NCBI GenBank assembly: GCA_902556355.1
Contig: CACDVW010000014.1
Coordinates: 1 to 33,645 of the forward strand
Length of the DNA stretch: 33,645 nucleotides
Reading direction: 5' to 3'
Source of the DNA: an uncultured SAR86 cluster bacterium
Lineage (GTDB): Bacteria; Pseudomonadota; Gammaproteobacteria; Magnimaribacterales; D2472
Positions 16,515 through 24,156 of this stretch are shown piece after piece (within the stretch, counting starts at the first letter, position 1; every line of letters begins with the position of its first letter). The position numbers and the translations under genes are program-made. The notes beneath the pieces are model-generated. The model did not search any database. It was given only the letters and a program-made list of their open reading frames with translations, and was not told the origin of the DNA.

Positions 16515-17513
16515 ATGGAATATAAAAATTTAAATGAAATAAATGCTAGTGATTTTTCACTCGACATTCTTCAATCAGAAAATCCGGTTGTTATAAGAGG
16601 GATAGTATCTGATTGGCCAATCGTAAAGAAATCTACTGATACAATCGAAAAGATTTGTGAATATCTTTTATATTTTTATGAAAGTGACAGAATTATTGCC
16701 TTTGCCAGTAAACCAGAAAAGGGTAACAAGTTTACATACGGCAATAATCAAAATCAAATGAGTTTTGAACAACTAGAAAGCACACTAGATTTAGTTTTAG
16801 AAACAATATTGGAATCTCAAAAAATAAGTAATCCTGGAACTATATACATGGGTTCAACGACTTTGGACTATGTATTGCCTGGATTTGATCAAGATAATAA
16901 TTTTTTTATAGGAGACGTAAATCCACTTAAAAGTATTTGGGTTGGGAATAAAACTATTGTTCCTACTCATTTTGATGTGCCAGATAATATTGCTTTTGTA
17001 TGTTCAGGAAAAAGAAAATTTACACTTTTTCCTCCATCACAACTCAAAAATATGTATATAGGACCTTTAGAACTCACTCCAGCAGGACAGCCTATTAGTC
17101 TTGTAGATATTGAAAACCCTGACTATGAAAAATATCCAAAATTTAAAGAAGCCGAGTCTCATGGAATGCAGGCTATTCTTGAGCCTGGAGATGGTATTTT
17201 TATTCCAAGTTTATGGTGGCATCAAGTAGAAAGTTTTGGTGATTTAAATATTCTTGTTAATTATTGGTGGAGAGATATACCAAGTTACATGGGTAACCCA
17301 ATGGATGCACTAATGCATTCTATTATTTCATTGAGAGACTTGCCTGAACATCAAAAACAAAATTGGATAAATATGTTTAATCACTATGTCTTTAATTTTG
17401 ATAATAAAAATTTTGACCATATACCTGCTGAATTAAATGGTTCACATAAGGAAATAAATGATGATTTAGCAAAAGAGTTAAGAACACTTTTACTTAAAAA
17501 CTTAAATAGATAA
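16515..17513 (+). CDS. JmjC-like cupin (cupin_8) Fe(II)/2-oxoglutarate oxygenase-type protein
   Basis: The 332-aa product has the cupin_8/JmjC fold used by 2-oxoglutarate-dependent hydroxylases. The opening VVIRGIVSDWPIVKK (25-39) is the typical entry strand. A metal facial triad is visible: His152 and Asp154 in THFDVPDN, and His236 in LWWHQVES, with EPGDGIFIPSLWW before it. GKRKFTLFPPSQ (165-176) supplies the Lys/Phe strand common in this fold. No signal peptide is seen. It is co-transcribed with sapC (4-bp gap) and its stop is 5 bp from that of the convergent hexR, with no terminator between them that I can see. Its substrate is unknown; hydroxylation of a protein or of an imported molecule is possible but untested. 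Confidence 0.82.
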   Translation: MEYKNLNEINASDFSLDILQSENPVVIRGIVSDWPIVKKSTDTIEKICEYLLYFYESDRIIAFASKPEKGNKFTYGNNQNQMSFEQLESTLDLVLETILESQKISNPGTIYMGSTTLDYVLPGFDQDNNFFIGDVNPLKSIWVGNKTIVPTHFDVPDNIAFVCSGKRKFTLFPPSQLKNMYIGPLELTPAGQPISLVDIENPDYEKYPKFKEAESHGMQAILEPGDGIFIPSLWWHQVESFGDLNILVNYWWRDIPSYMGNPMDALMHSIISLRDLPEHQKQNWINMFNHYVFNFDNKNFDHIPAELNGSHKEINDDLAKELRTLLLKNLNR

Positions 17514-17518
17514 TTAAA

Positions 17519-18349
17519 TTAAACTCTAGTTTTTTCGATATTTTTAATAACTTCATCCTTTCTGCTATCAAAAACTTTACCAAACCTTGCTTGAACAGTA
17601 GCAGATAGAATGTCAATAATTGCTAAATGAGCTAATCTTGATGTCATAGGTATGTGAAGGTTATTTTCTAGGTGAGTATGAATGTGAAGCACTACATTAG
17701 AAAGTCTTGCAAGAGGGGAGTCATCAGAAGTTAATGCAATTGTTTTTACACCATTTTTCTTAGCTATTTTTGCAGTTTCAACAATTTCAGCAGTTCTCCC
17801 TGTAAATGAAATTAATACAAGAACGTCACCTTCTTTCATCATTGAGACTATCATTCTTTGATTTATATAGTCGGTATGAGCAACTACAGGTACTCCGAAT
17901 CTAAAAAATTTATGCTGAGCATCTAAAGCAACAGGACCGGATCCACCTAAACCGAAGAAGGTAATACTTTGAGCATTTGCTAATAAATCAGTGGCTTTAT
18001 CTATTGATTCAGCATTTAAATTTTGACCGACATTTACAATTGTTGACTGAATGTCGGTCATAACTCTTTTAACTACTTCCGGGGTATCTTTGTCCACATT
18101 AAATCTATCAAGGAGCTCATTTGTGTTAGTAATTTCTTGAGCTATTTGAATTTTAAAAGCAGGGTAGCCATCAAAACCCAGTTTCTTACAAAACCGATTA
18201 ACAGTAGGTAAACTTACTCCAGCCTCTTCCGCGAGTGATGTAATTGATTGATTCATTACTTTAGTTGGATTATTTAAAACAGATAAAGCTATCCATTTTT
18301 CAGATTTACTTAACTTAACTTCTCCATTTACTAATGTGTCTAGAATCAT
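17519..18349 (-). CDS. hexR: HexR, RpiR-family regulator of central sugar metabolism
   Basis: This DNA-binding regulator in other gammaproteobacteria senses 2-keto-3-deoxy-6-phosphogluconate. It controls zwf, edd-eda, gapA, pyk, glk and related genes. The chosen start (ATG at 18347-18349) gives 276 aa beginning with MILDTLVNGE, which matches the normal HexR N-terminus. The frame could open at 18445, but those 32 extra residues are Ile/Tyr/Asn-rich, unlike the family, and would cover the palindrome at 18369-18383. The HTH_6 domain (1-77) has SITSLAEEAGVSLPTVNRFC. The SIS domain (about 120-250) has FFGLGGSG (131-138), ISFTGRTAEIV (180-190) and SRLAHLAIIDIL. It is divergent from aceE, whose operon contains zwf-edd-eda, a position that supports HexR over RpiR. 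An 11-bp inverted repeat lies inside the coding region. Confidence 0.93.
   Translation of the reverse strand: MILDTLVNGEVKLSKSEKWIALSVLNNPTKVMNQSITSLAEEAGVSLPTVNRFCKKLGFDGYPAFKIQIAQEITNTNELLDRFNVDKDTPEVVKRVMTDIQSTIVNVGQNLNAESIDKATDLLANAQSITFFGLGGSGPVALDAQHKFFRFGVPVVAHTDYINQRMIVSMMKEGDVLVLISFTGRTAEIVETAKIAKKNGVKTIALTSDDSPLARLSNVVLHIHTHLENNLHIPMTSRLAHLAIIDILSATVQARFGKVFDSRKDEVIKNIEKTRV
18024..18060. repeat. Perfect 11-bp inverted repeat inside hexR
   Basis: TGACCGACATT and AATGTCGGTCA are exact reverse complements, separated by 15 bases. The stem has five G-C pairs, unusual for this AT-rich DNA. It covers the hexR codons for about residues 98-109, between the HTH and SIS domains. It could fold in the mRNA or be an accident of the codons. 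Confidence 0.6.
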
Positions 18350-18368
18350 TCTGATAATTATATAGATT

Positions 18369-18383
18369 TGTAATTTATTTACA
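18369..18383. promoter_or_regulatory. HexR-type operator between hexR and aceE
   Basis: TGTAATTTATTTACA has a left arm identical to the canonical HexR half-site (TGTAAT) and a right arm TTTACA; symmetry fails at one pair. It lies 20 bp before the hexR ATG chosen here and 80 bp before aceE. This fits autoregulation and control of the aceEF-zwf-edd-eda operon. Confidence 0.72.
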
Positions 18384-18463
18384 ATATTTAACATAAATGC
18401 AAGATATTGTATATTTTTAACATAATCTGTCGTAAAATTATGCATACATTTTAAAGTATTTAT

Positions 18464-21100
18464 ATGAATCCAGAAGATAAAGATCCGATAGAAACGAGCG
18501 AATGGTTAGAAGCAATTAATAGTGTAATTGATGAGGAGGGAGTAGATAGAGCATCCTTCCTAATGACAAAGCTAGCCAAAAGATTGAACGAAGAAGGCGC
18601 AATACCAACATATAATTTAACAACACCATTTAGAAACTCTATTCCTGTAAAAGATGAAGCTCAAATGCCTGGTGATTTGTTTATGGAAAGAAGAATTAGG
18701 TCTCTTATCAGGTGGAACGCATTAGCTCTTGTTTTGAGAGCAAATAAGAATGATGATGATTTAGGCGGCCACATTTCAACATTTTCGTCCGCTGCTACAT
18801 TATATGATGTAGGTTTTAATTATTTTTTTAGAGGATCTGAAGGTCAACTGGAAGATTTAATATATTACCAAGGACATTCTTCTCCCGGTATATATGCAAG
18901 ATCTTTTCTTGAAGGTTATTTGCATGAAGAGGATCTAGATAATTTCAGAAGAGAAGTTAAAAAACCAGGACTTTCTTCATATCCTCATCCATGGTTGATG
19001 CCAGAATATTGGCAATTCCCAACAGTATCAATGGGGTTGGGTCCAATTATGGGTATTTATCAAGCTCACATCATGAGATATATGTCAGCAAGAGGACTTG
19101 TTCCAAGAAATGATAGAAAAGTATGGGTCTTTTGCGGTGATGGTGAAATGGATGAACCGGAGTCAAAAGGTGCTATTGCGCTTGCAGGAAGAGAAAGTCT
19201 TGAGAATTTAATTTTTGTTATTAATTGTAATTTGCAAAGGCTTGATGGACCTGTAAGAGGAAATGGAAAAATTATTCAAGAATTAGAGGGGTCATTTAGG
19301 GGTGCTGGATGGAATGTGATTAAAGTTGTTTGGGGAAGAAAATGGGACCCAATAATGGCTAAAGATAAAGAAGGTAAGCTTCAAGATATTATGGATGCAG
19401 TTCTTGACGGAGAAATGCAAAACTTCAAAGCCAAAGGTGGTGCATACACTAGAGAAAATTTCTTTGCTAAAGATCCTGATGTCTTAAAAATTGTTGAAGA
19501 TTTGACTGATGAAGATATATATAGACTAAATAGAGGTGGCCATGATCCTTATAAAGTCTATGCTGCATATCATAAAGCTGTAAATTCATCAGGAGCTCCA
19601 ACAGTAATTTTAGCTCTTACAACAAAAGGTTATGGGGTTGGTTCAAGAGAGGCCGATAATACAACTCATCAAGTTAAAAAATTATCATTGGATAATATCA
19701 AAGCATTCAGAGATAAATTTAATATACCTGTTACAGATGAAGATATTGAACAAATACCATATGTAAGACCGCCTGAAGATTCACCTGAAATGCAGTATCT
19801 TAAGAAAACTAGAGCTAAGCTTGGCGGACCTATTCCTAGAAGAAGGAAAGAATCTAAAGTTTTAAAAATGCCAGATGATAAGTTATTTTCAAAACTTTAT
19901 CAGGGTTCAGAAGGAAGAACTATTTCAACCACAATGGCGACTGTCAGAGTTATAACAGATTTATTAAAAGATAAAGAATTAGGTAAAAGAATTGTCCCAA
20001 TTGTTCCTGATGAAGCTCGAACTTTTGGTATGGAGGCATTATTCAGACAAGTAGGTATTTATTCATCTGCTGGTCAAAATTATGAGCCTGAAGATGCGGA
20101 TAAGGTTATGTGGTATAAGGAATCTAAAGAAGGTGTGATGCTTGAGGAGGGTATTACTGAAGCTGGAGCCTTTTCTGCATGGACTGCTTTGGCAACAGCT
20201 TACACAAATTATGACTTTCCAATGATCCCATTTTATTTATTTTATTCAATGTTTGGATTTCAAAGAATTCATGATTTGGCATGGGCAGCTGGAGATTCCC
20301 AGGCAAAAGGTTTTTTAATTGGCGCAACATCTGGCAGAACAACACTTAATGGTGAAGGGCTTCAACATCAAGATGGACATAGTCATATCCTTTCATCAAC
20401 TATTCCTAATTGTTTATCTTATGATCCTACTTTTTCATACGAAATCGCAGTGATTATTAAAGATGGCATTCAAAAAATGTATGTTGAACAAAAAAATTAT
20501 TTTTATTACATCACAACAATGAATGAAAACTATGAGCATCCGCCAATGCCAAAGGGAGCTGAAGAAGGAATTATTAAAGGTATGTATAAATTATTACCTG
20601 CAAAAAAACCAGTTATAAGACTTCTTGGTTCAGGTTCTATCCTTAATGAATCTATTAAAGCTAAAGAGTTGCTAAGTACTTACGGCATTGAATCTGAAGT
20701 ATGGAGTGTTACAAGTTTTAATTTGCTTCGTAAAGATGGGATGGAGATTGAAAGAATCAATCAATTAAATCCAACTAAAAAAGAACAAAAAACATATGTT
20801 GAAGAGTGTTTTGAAAATAATTCAATTCCTATTGTTGCTTCAACTGACTATATGCGATCATATGCAGAACAAATTCGACCTTATATTAAGTCTGATTACA
20901 CAGTTTTAGGTACAGATGGTTTTGGTAGAAGTGATTCACGAGAAAGTCTAAGAGAGTTTTTTGAGATTGATGCTAATAGTATAGTTCGAGCAGCTGCATA
21001 TACTCTTCACAAAAATAAAATAATGGATAAAACACAGCTCAAGAAGATTTATGATGATATTGAGGTTGATCCATTAAAGCCAAATCCTTGGGAAGTTTAA
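18464..21100 (+). CDS. aceE: Pyruvate dehydrogenase E1 component, homodimeric type
   Basis: The thiamine-diphosphate enzyme decarboxylates pyruvate and reductively acetylates the lipoyl group of E2. The 878 aa match the gammaproteobacterial homodimeric E1 (887 in E. coli). The ThDP/Mg motif is GDGEMDEPES (225-234) followed by NCNLQRLDGPVRGN (254-267). Other landmarks are HISTFSSAATLYDVGFNYFF, GHSSPGIYARSFLEG, HPWLMPEYWQFPTVSMGLGP, KTRAKLGGPIPRRR, IVPIVPDEARTFGMEALFRQ and GLQHQDGHSHI. The C-terminal ALDGFGRSDSRE-like sequence appears as LGTDGFGRSDSRESLREFF. It begins the long operon, 114 bp from hexR, and shares the HexR box. Its stop overlaps the aceF ATG by one base. The usual pdhR neighbour is replaced by hexR. 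Confidence 0.97.
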   Translation: MNPEDKDPIETSEWLEAINSVIDEEGVDRASFLMTKLAKRLNEEGAIPTYNLTTPFRNSIPVKDEAQMPGDLFMERRIRSLIRWNALALVLRANKNDDDLGGHISTFSSAATLYDVGFNYFFRGSEGQLEDLIYYQGHSSPGIYARSFLEGYLHEEDLDNFRREVKKPGLSSYPHPWLMPEYWQFPTVSMGLGPIMGIYQAHIMRYMSARGLVPRNDRKVWVFCGDGEMDEPESKGAIALAGRESLENLIFVINCNLQRLDGPVRGNGKIIQELEGSFRGAGWNVIKVVWGRKWDPIMAKDKEGKLQDIMDAVLDGEMQNFKAKGGAYTRENFFAKDPDVLKIVEDLTDEDIYRLNRGGHDPYKVYAAYHKAVNSSGAPTVILALTTKGYGVGSREADNTTHQVKKLSLDNIKAFRDKFNIPVTDEDIEQIPYVRPPEDSPEMQYLKKTRAKLGGPIPRRRKESKVLKMPDDKLFSKLYQGSEGRTISTTMATVRVITDLLKDKELGKRIVPIVPDEARTFGMEALFRQVGIYSSAGQNYEPEDADKVMWYKESKEGVMLEEGITEAGAFSAWTALATAYTNYDFPMIPFYLFYSMFGFQRIHDLAWAAGDSQAKGFLIGATSGRTTLNGEGLQHQDGHSHILSSTIPNCLSYDPTFSYEIAVIIKDGIQKMYVEQKNYFYYITTMNENYEHPPMPKGAEEGIIKGMYKLLPAKKPVIRLLGSGSILNESIKAKELLSTYGIESEVWSVTSFNLLRKDGMEIERINQLNPTKKEQKTYVEECFENNSIPIVASTDYMRSYAEQIRPYIKSDYTVLGTDGFGRSDSRESLREFFEIDANSIVRAAAYTLHKNKIMDKTQLKKIYDDIEVDPLKPNPWEV

Positions 21101-22704
21101 TGTCCATTATTAACCAAATTAATATTCCTGATCTTGGTGATGTTGATGAGGTAGAGGTAATTGAAGTTTGTGTAGAGGTGGGTCAAAAAGTTGAGTCCGA
21201 AGATTCAATTATGATTCTTGAAACTGACAAAGCGGCAATGGAAATACCTGCTTCGGTTAACGGAGAGGTTAAAAATATCCTCATTAACGTTGGTGATATG
21301 GTCAAACAAGGAACGCCTTTTGTAGAGATAGAGGTTTTCGAAACATCAACAGAGGAAATAGATACGTCTGAAGATAAGGATGAAGATAATCTAACTGATT
21401 CAAATGAAGAAATAACAGATAATACTTCTGGTGATGAGATATCTTTAGCTAAACCTTTAATTCCTGATCTTGGTGATGTTGATGAGGTAGAGGTAATTGA
21501 AGTTTGTGTAGAGGTGGGTCAAAAAGTTGAGTCCGAAGATTCAATTATGATTCTTGAAACTGACAAAGCGGCAATGGAAATACCTGCTTCGGTTAACGGA
21601 GAGGTTAAAAATATCCTCATTAACGTTGGTGATATGGTCAAACAAGGAACGCCTTTTGTAGAGATTGAAACTATAAAAAAAGCCTATAAAAAAACTAATA
21701 AAATTGAAAATATCGTCACTAAAACTGATGAGACTAAAGCAGATAAAGTTGAAGAAGCGACTCAAAAAATAAACCAAAATATTCAACCAATAAACTATAA
21801 AAATTCATCAGTACATTCAGGACCAGCAACTAGAAAACTTGCTAGAGAGTTCGGAATAAACTTATTAGAGGTTAAGGGTTCTGGTCCAAAAGGCAGAATT
21901 TTAAAAGAAGATCTTCACGCATTTGTTTCACAAAGGTTAAATAGTGGTTCAACTCAGGTCGGGTTTCAACATTCTCAACCAGATGTAGATTTTTCAAAAT
22001 GGGGAAATGTTAGTTTTGAAAAACTTTCAAAATTTCAAAAAACAGCATCGAAAAACCTTCATACATCATGGATAAATATTCCTCACGTTACTCAACATGA
22101 CGATGCTGACATAACAGATTTATTAGCTTTGCGCGGAGATCTTAACAAGCAACATAAGACAAAAGTTTCTCCATTAGCATTCATTATCAAAGCTACAGTA
22201 GAAACCTTAAAACTGTATCCTTTGATGAACACGTCTTTAAATAAAAATTTAGATACAGTAGTTTTAAAGGATTATTTTAATATTGGTGTTGCTGTAGATA
22301 CTCCTGAAGGATTAATCGTCCCAAATATTAAAGATGCAGATAAAAAGACTATATTAGAAATTTCTGACAATGTAATGAGCTTAGCTAATCTAGCTAAAGA
22401 AAGAAAGCTTAAAGTAGATCAGCTTAAAGGCGCAACATTTACAATATCCTCATTAAGTGGAATTGGTGGAAAATACTTCACACCGATTATTAATCCACCT
22501 GAAGTTGCAATATTGGGCTTATCAAAACCATTTGATAACCTTTATTTAGATAATAAGAAAGTTGTTAATAAAAAGCTTTTACCAGTTTCACTCTCCTATG
22601 ATCATAGGGTGATCAATGGAGCATATGCAGCAAGATTTGTTTCAGAACTATCTAAACAATTAAATCAAATTCAATCTTTAAAGGAATCTTTCAATGGATC
22701 TTAA
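21100..22704 (+). CDS. aceF: Pyruvate dehydrogenase E2 (dihydrolipoamide acetyltransferase), two identical lipoyl domains
   Basis: This core subunit passes the acetyl group from lipoate to CoA. I start it at the ATG 21100-21102, which overlaps the aceE stop as TAATG, rather than at the TTG 12 bp upstream; this gives 534 aa. The domains are lipoyl 1 (about 1-79, Lys44 in ETDKAAME) and an acidic linker (80-116). Lipoyl 2 follows (about 117-190, Lys156), then a Lys-rich linker (191-235). The E1/E3-binding domain (about 238-275) has GPATRKLAREFGINLLEVKG and GPKGRILKEDL. The acetyltransferase domain (about 300-534) contains SYDHRVINGAYAARF with the catalytic His502. The lipoyl domains are identical over about 68 residues because 206 bp are duplicated exactly. 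lpdA (E3) does not follow as in E. coli; zwf does, overlapping by 11 bp. Confidence 0.95.
   Translation: MSIINQINIPDLGDVDEVEVIEVCVEVGQKVESEDSIMILETDKAAMEIPASVNGEVKNILINVGDMVKQGTPFVEIEVFETSTEEIDTSEDKDEDNLTDSNEEITDNTSGDEISLAKPLIPDLGDVDEVEVIEVCVEVGQKVESEDSIMILETDKAAMEIPASVNGEVKNILINVGDMVKQGTPFVEIETIKKAYKKTNKIENIVTKTDETKADKVEEATQKINQNIQPINYKNSSVHSGPATRKLAREFGINLLEVKGSGPKGRILKEDLHAFVSQRLNSGSTQVGFQHSQPDVDFSKWGNVSFEKLSKFQKTASKNLHTSWINIPHVTQHDDADITDLLALRGDLNKQHKTKVSPLAFIIKATVETLKLYPLMNTSLNKNLDTVVLKDYFNIGVAVDTPEGLIVPNIKDADKKTILEISDNVMSLANLAKERKLKVDQLKGATFTISSLSGIGGKYFTPIINPPEVAILGLSKPFDNLYLDNKKVVNKKLLPVSLSYDHRVINGAYAARFVSELSKQLNQIQSLKESFNGS
21124..21329 (+). repeat. 206-bp perfect direct repeat in aceF, copy 1
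   Basis: Every base from 21124 to 21329 recurs at 21460-21665, offset 336 bp (exactly 112 codons), with no difference by eye. It encodes lipoyl domain 1, residues about 9-76. Confidence 0.95.
21460..21665 (+). repeat. 206-bp perfect direct repeat in aceF, copy 2
   Basis: Second copy, encoding lipoyl domain 2 (residues about 121-188). Identity breaks at the flanking base on both sides (T versus A at the left, A versus T at the right), so the edges are sharp. Confidence 0.95.
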
Positions 22705-24154
22705 TACATTTAATTTATATCTTTTTGGTGGAACTGGAGATTTATCAAATAGAAAATTGATACCTGCTATGTTCAGACAAGAAACGCTTGGAAATATAAA
22801 TAACGATAGTGAAATTATAGGCCTTGGATCAAGAAATATATCAGTTGATGACTATACTTCGATGGTTCAAGAATCATTAACAAAGCACTTTCCAGGATTT
22901 AATGAAAATGACGAAGCTTGGAAAAGGTTTTCTAAAAGATTGAGTTATATAAAAATTGATATAAATTTAAAAGAAGATTGGAAAAATATTAATAATATTC
23001 CAACTAATAAAGCTGTTGTATATTATTTAGCTACTCCGCCAAATTTATATAAGCAAATAGCAACCTGCTTAAAAGAAAATAATTTAATTCAAGATAATTG
23101 CCGTGTTGTAGTTGAAAAACCTATTGGAACAGACCTCGAATCAGCAGAGGATATAAATAATTCATTATCAGCTGGTTTTGATGAAACCCAAATCTATAGA
23201 ATAGATCATTACTTAGGCAAAGAGGCAGTGCAAAATCTTTTAGCGCTAAGATTTGCAAATACTATTTTTGAGAAAAGCTGGTCAAATTCAGCTATAGACC
23301 ATATTCAAATTAGTGTCGCAGAAGATTTGGGTGTTGAAGATCGCGGTGGCTATTACGATGAAACTGGTGCCTTGAGGGATATGGTGCAAAACCATTTACT
23401 ACAGATTTTATGCTTAATTGCGATGGAGCCACCAGTATCGATTCAAAGTGAATCGGTAAGGGACGAGAAGCTAAAAGTTCTTAAGTCCTTAGCACCTTTT
23501 ACAGAAGAGACAATTGCTTTAAATTCAGTTAGAGCACAGTATCTTGATGGTATCTCAAAAGGAGAGCCAGCATGCGCCTATTTGGATGAAAATGGTGTTG
23601 ATGCAAAAAATAATACTGAAACCTTTGTTGCTCTTAAGCTTGAAATTAACAATTGGAGATGGTCAGGCGTTCCCTTTTATCTAAGAACAGGAAAAAGGAT
23701 GCACTCAAAATCATCTGAGATAGTTGTTAGGTACAAATCTGTACCTCATAATATTTTTTCAAAAGAAGCTGCATTAAAACCAGACCAGCTTGTTTTAAGA
23801 ATACACCCTGACGAAGGTATTGATTTAAAGTTAAATACTAAGCAACCTGGCGTGTCTGGATATGATTTAGAAGAACTTCCATTGGATTTAAATTTGCATG
23901 ACTATCATGAATTAGGTCATCAGGATTGTTATGAAAGATTGCTTTTAGATGTTATCAGAGGTAATCCATCATTATTTGTAAGACGTGATGAGATTGAAGC
24001 ATCATGGAAGTGGATAGATAACATTATTAATCTATGGAAATCTCAAGATGTCCCTATGGATGATTACATATCTGGTGGTTGGGGTCCATCGAATGCAGAT
24101 TTACTTTTAAAAAGAGATTTTAGATCTTGGAAAAATGGATCAACAAAAAAATAA
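22694..24154 (+). CDS. zwf: Glucose-6-phosphate 1-dehydrogenase
   Basis: It oxidises glucose-6-phosphate to 6-phosphogluconolactone with NAD(P)+, the entry step to the Entner-Doudoroff route, in the cytoplasm. The 486 aa match the family length (about 490). The nucleotide motif is FGGTGDLSNRKLIPAMF (11-27), and VVEKPIGTDLESA follows. The substrate-binding RIDHYLGKEAVQNLL is at 169-183 (His172, Lys176). The catalytic His lies in MVQNHLLQ, and YLRTGKRM and GNPSLFVRRDEIEASW are in the C-terminal part. The start overlaps aceF by 11 bp, and the stop is 2 bp before the edd ATG. Linkage to edd-eda is usual for HexR-controlled loci; linkage to aceEF is not. Confidence 0.97.
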   Translation: MDLNTFNLYLFGGTGDLSNRKLIPAMFRQETLGNINNDSEIIGLGSRNISVDDYTSMVQESLTKHFPGFNENDEAWKRFSKRLSYIKIDINLKEDWKNINNIPTNKAVVYYLATPPNLYKQIATCLKENNLIQDNCRVVVEKPIGTDLESAEDINNSLSAGFDETQIYRIDHYLGKEAVQNLLALRFANTIFEKSWSNSAIDHIQISVAEDLGVEDRGGYYDETGALRDMVQNHLLQILCLIAMEPPVSIQSESVRDEKLKVLKSLAPFTEETIALNSVRAQYLDGISKGEPACAYLDENGVDAKNNTETFVALKLEINNWRWSGVPFYLRTGKRMHSKSSEIVVRYKSVPHNIFSKEAALKPDQLVLRIHPDEGIDLKLNTKQPGVSGYDLEELPLDLNLHDYHELGHQDCYERLLLDVIRGNPSLFVRRDEIEASWKWIDNIINLWKSQDVPMDDYISGGWGPSNADLLLKRDFRSWKNGSTKK

Positions 24155-24156
24155 AC

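Noticed and set aside
18350-18445. N-terminal extension of HexR from the ATG at 18445
   Set aside because: The 32 residues are low-complexity Ile/Tyr/Asn-rich translation of a promoter region, absent from the HexR family, and would overlap the palindromic box.
21088-21099. TTG start of aceF inside aceE
   Set aside because: The ATG at 21100 forms a TAATG coupling with the aceE stop, as at oadA/oadB and edd/eda, and the four extra residues add nothing to the lipoyl domain.
21124-21665. Mobile element or CRISPR-like repeat
   Set aside because: Only two in-frame copies exist, both encoding lipoyl domains, with no transposase, terminal repeats or spacers.
24127-24156. Upstream start of edd inside zwf
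   Set aside because: The ten extra residues have no match in the Edd N-terminus, whereas the ATG at 24157 aligns with the E. coli start.
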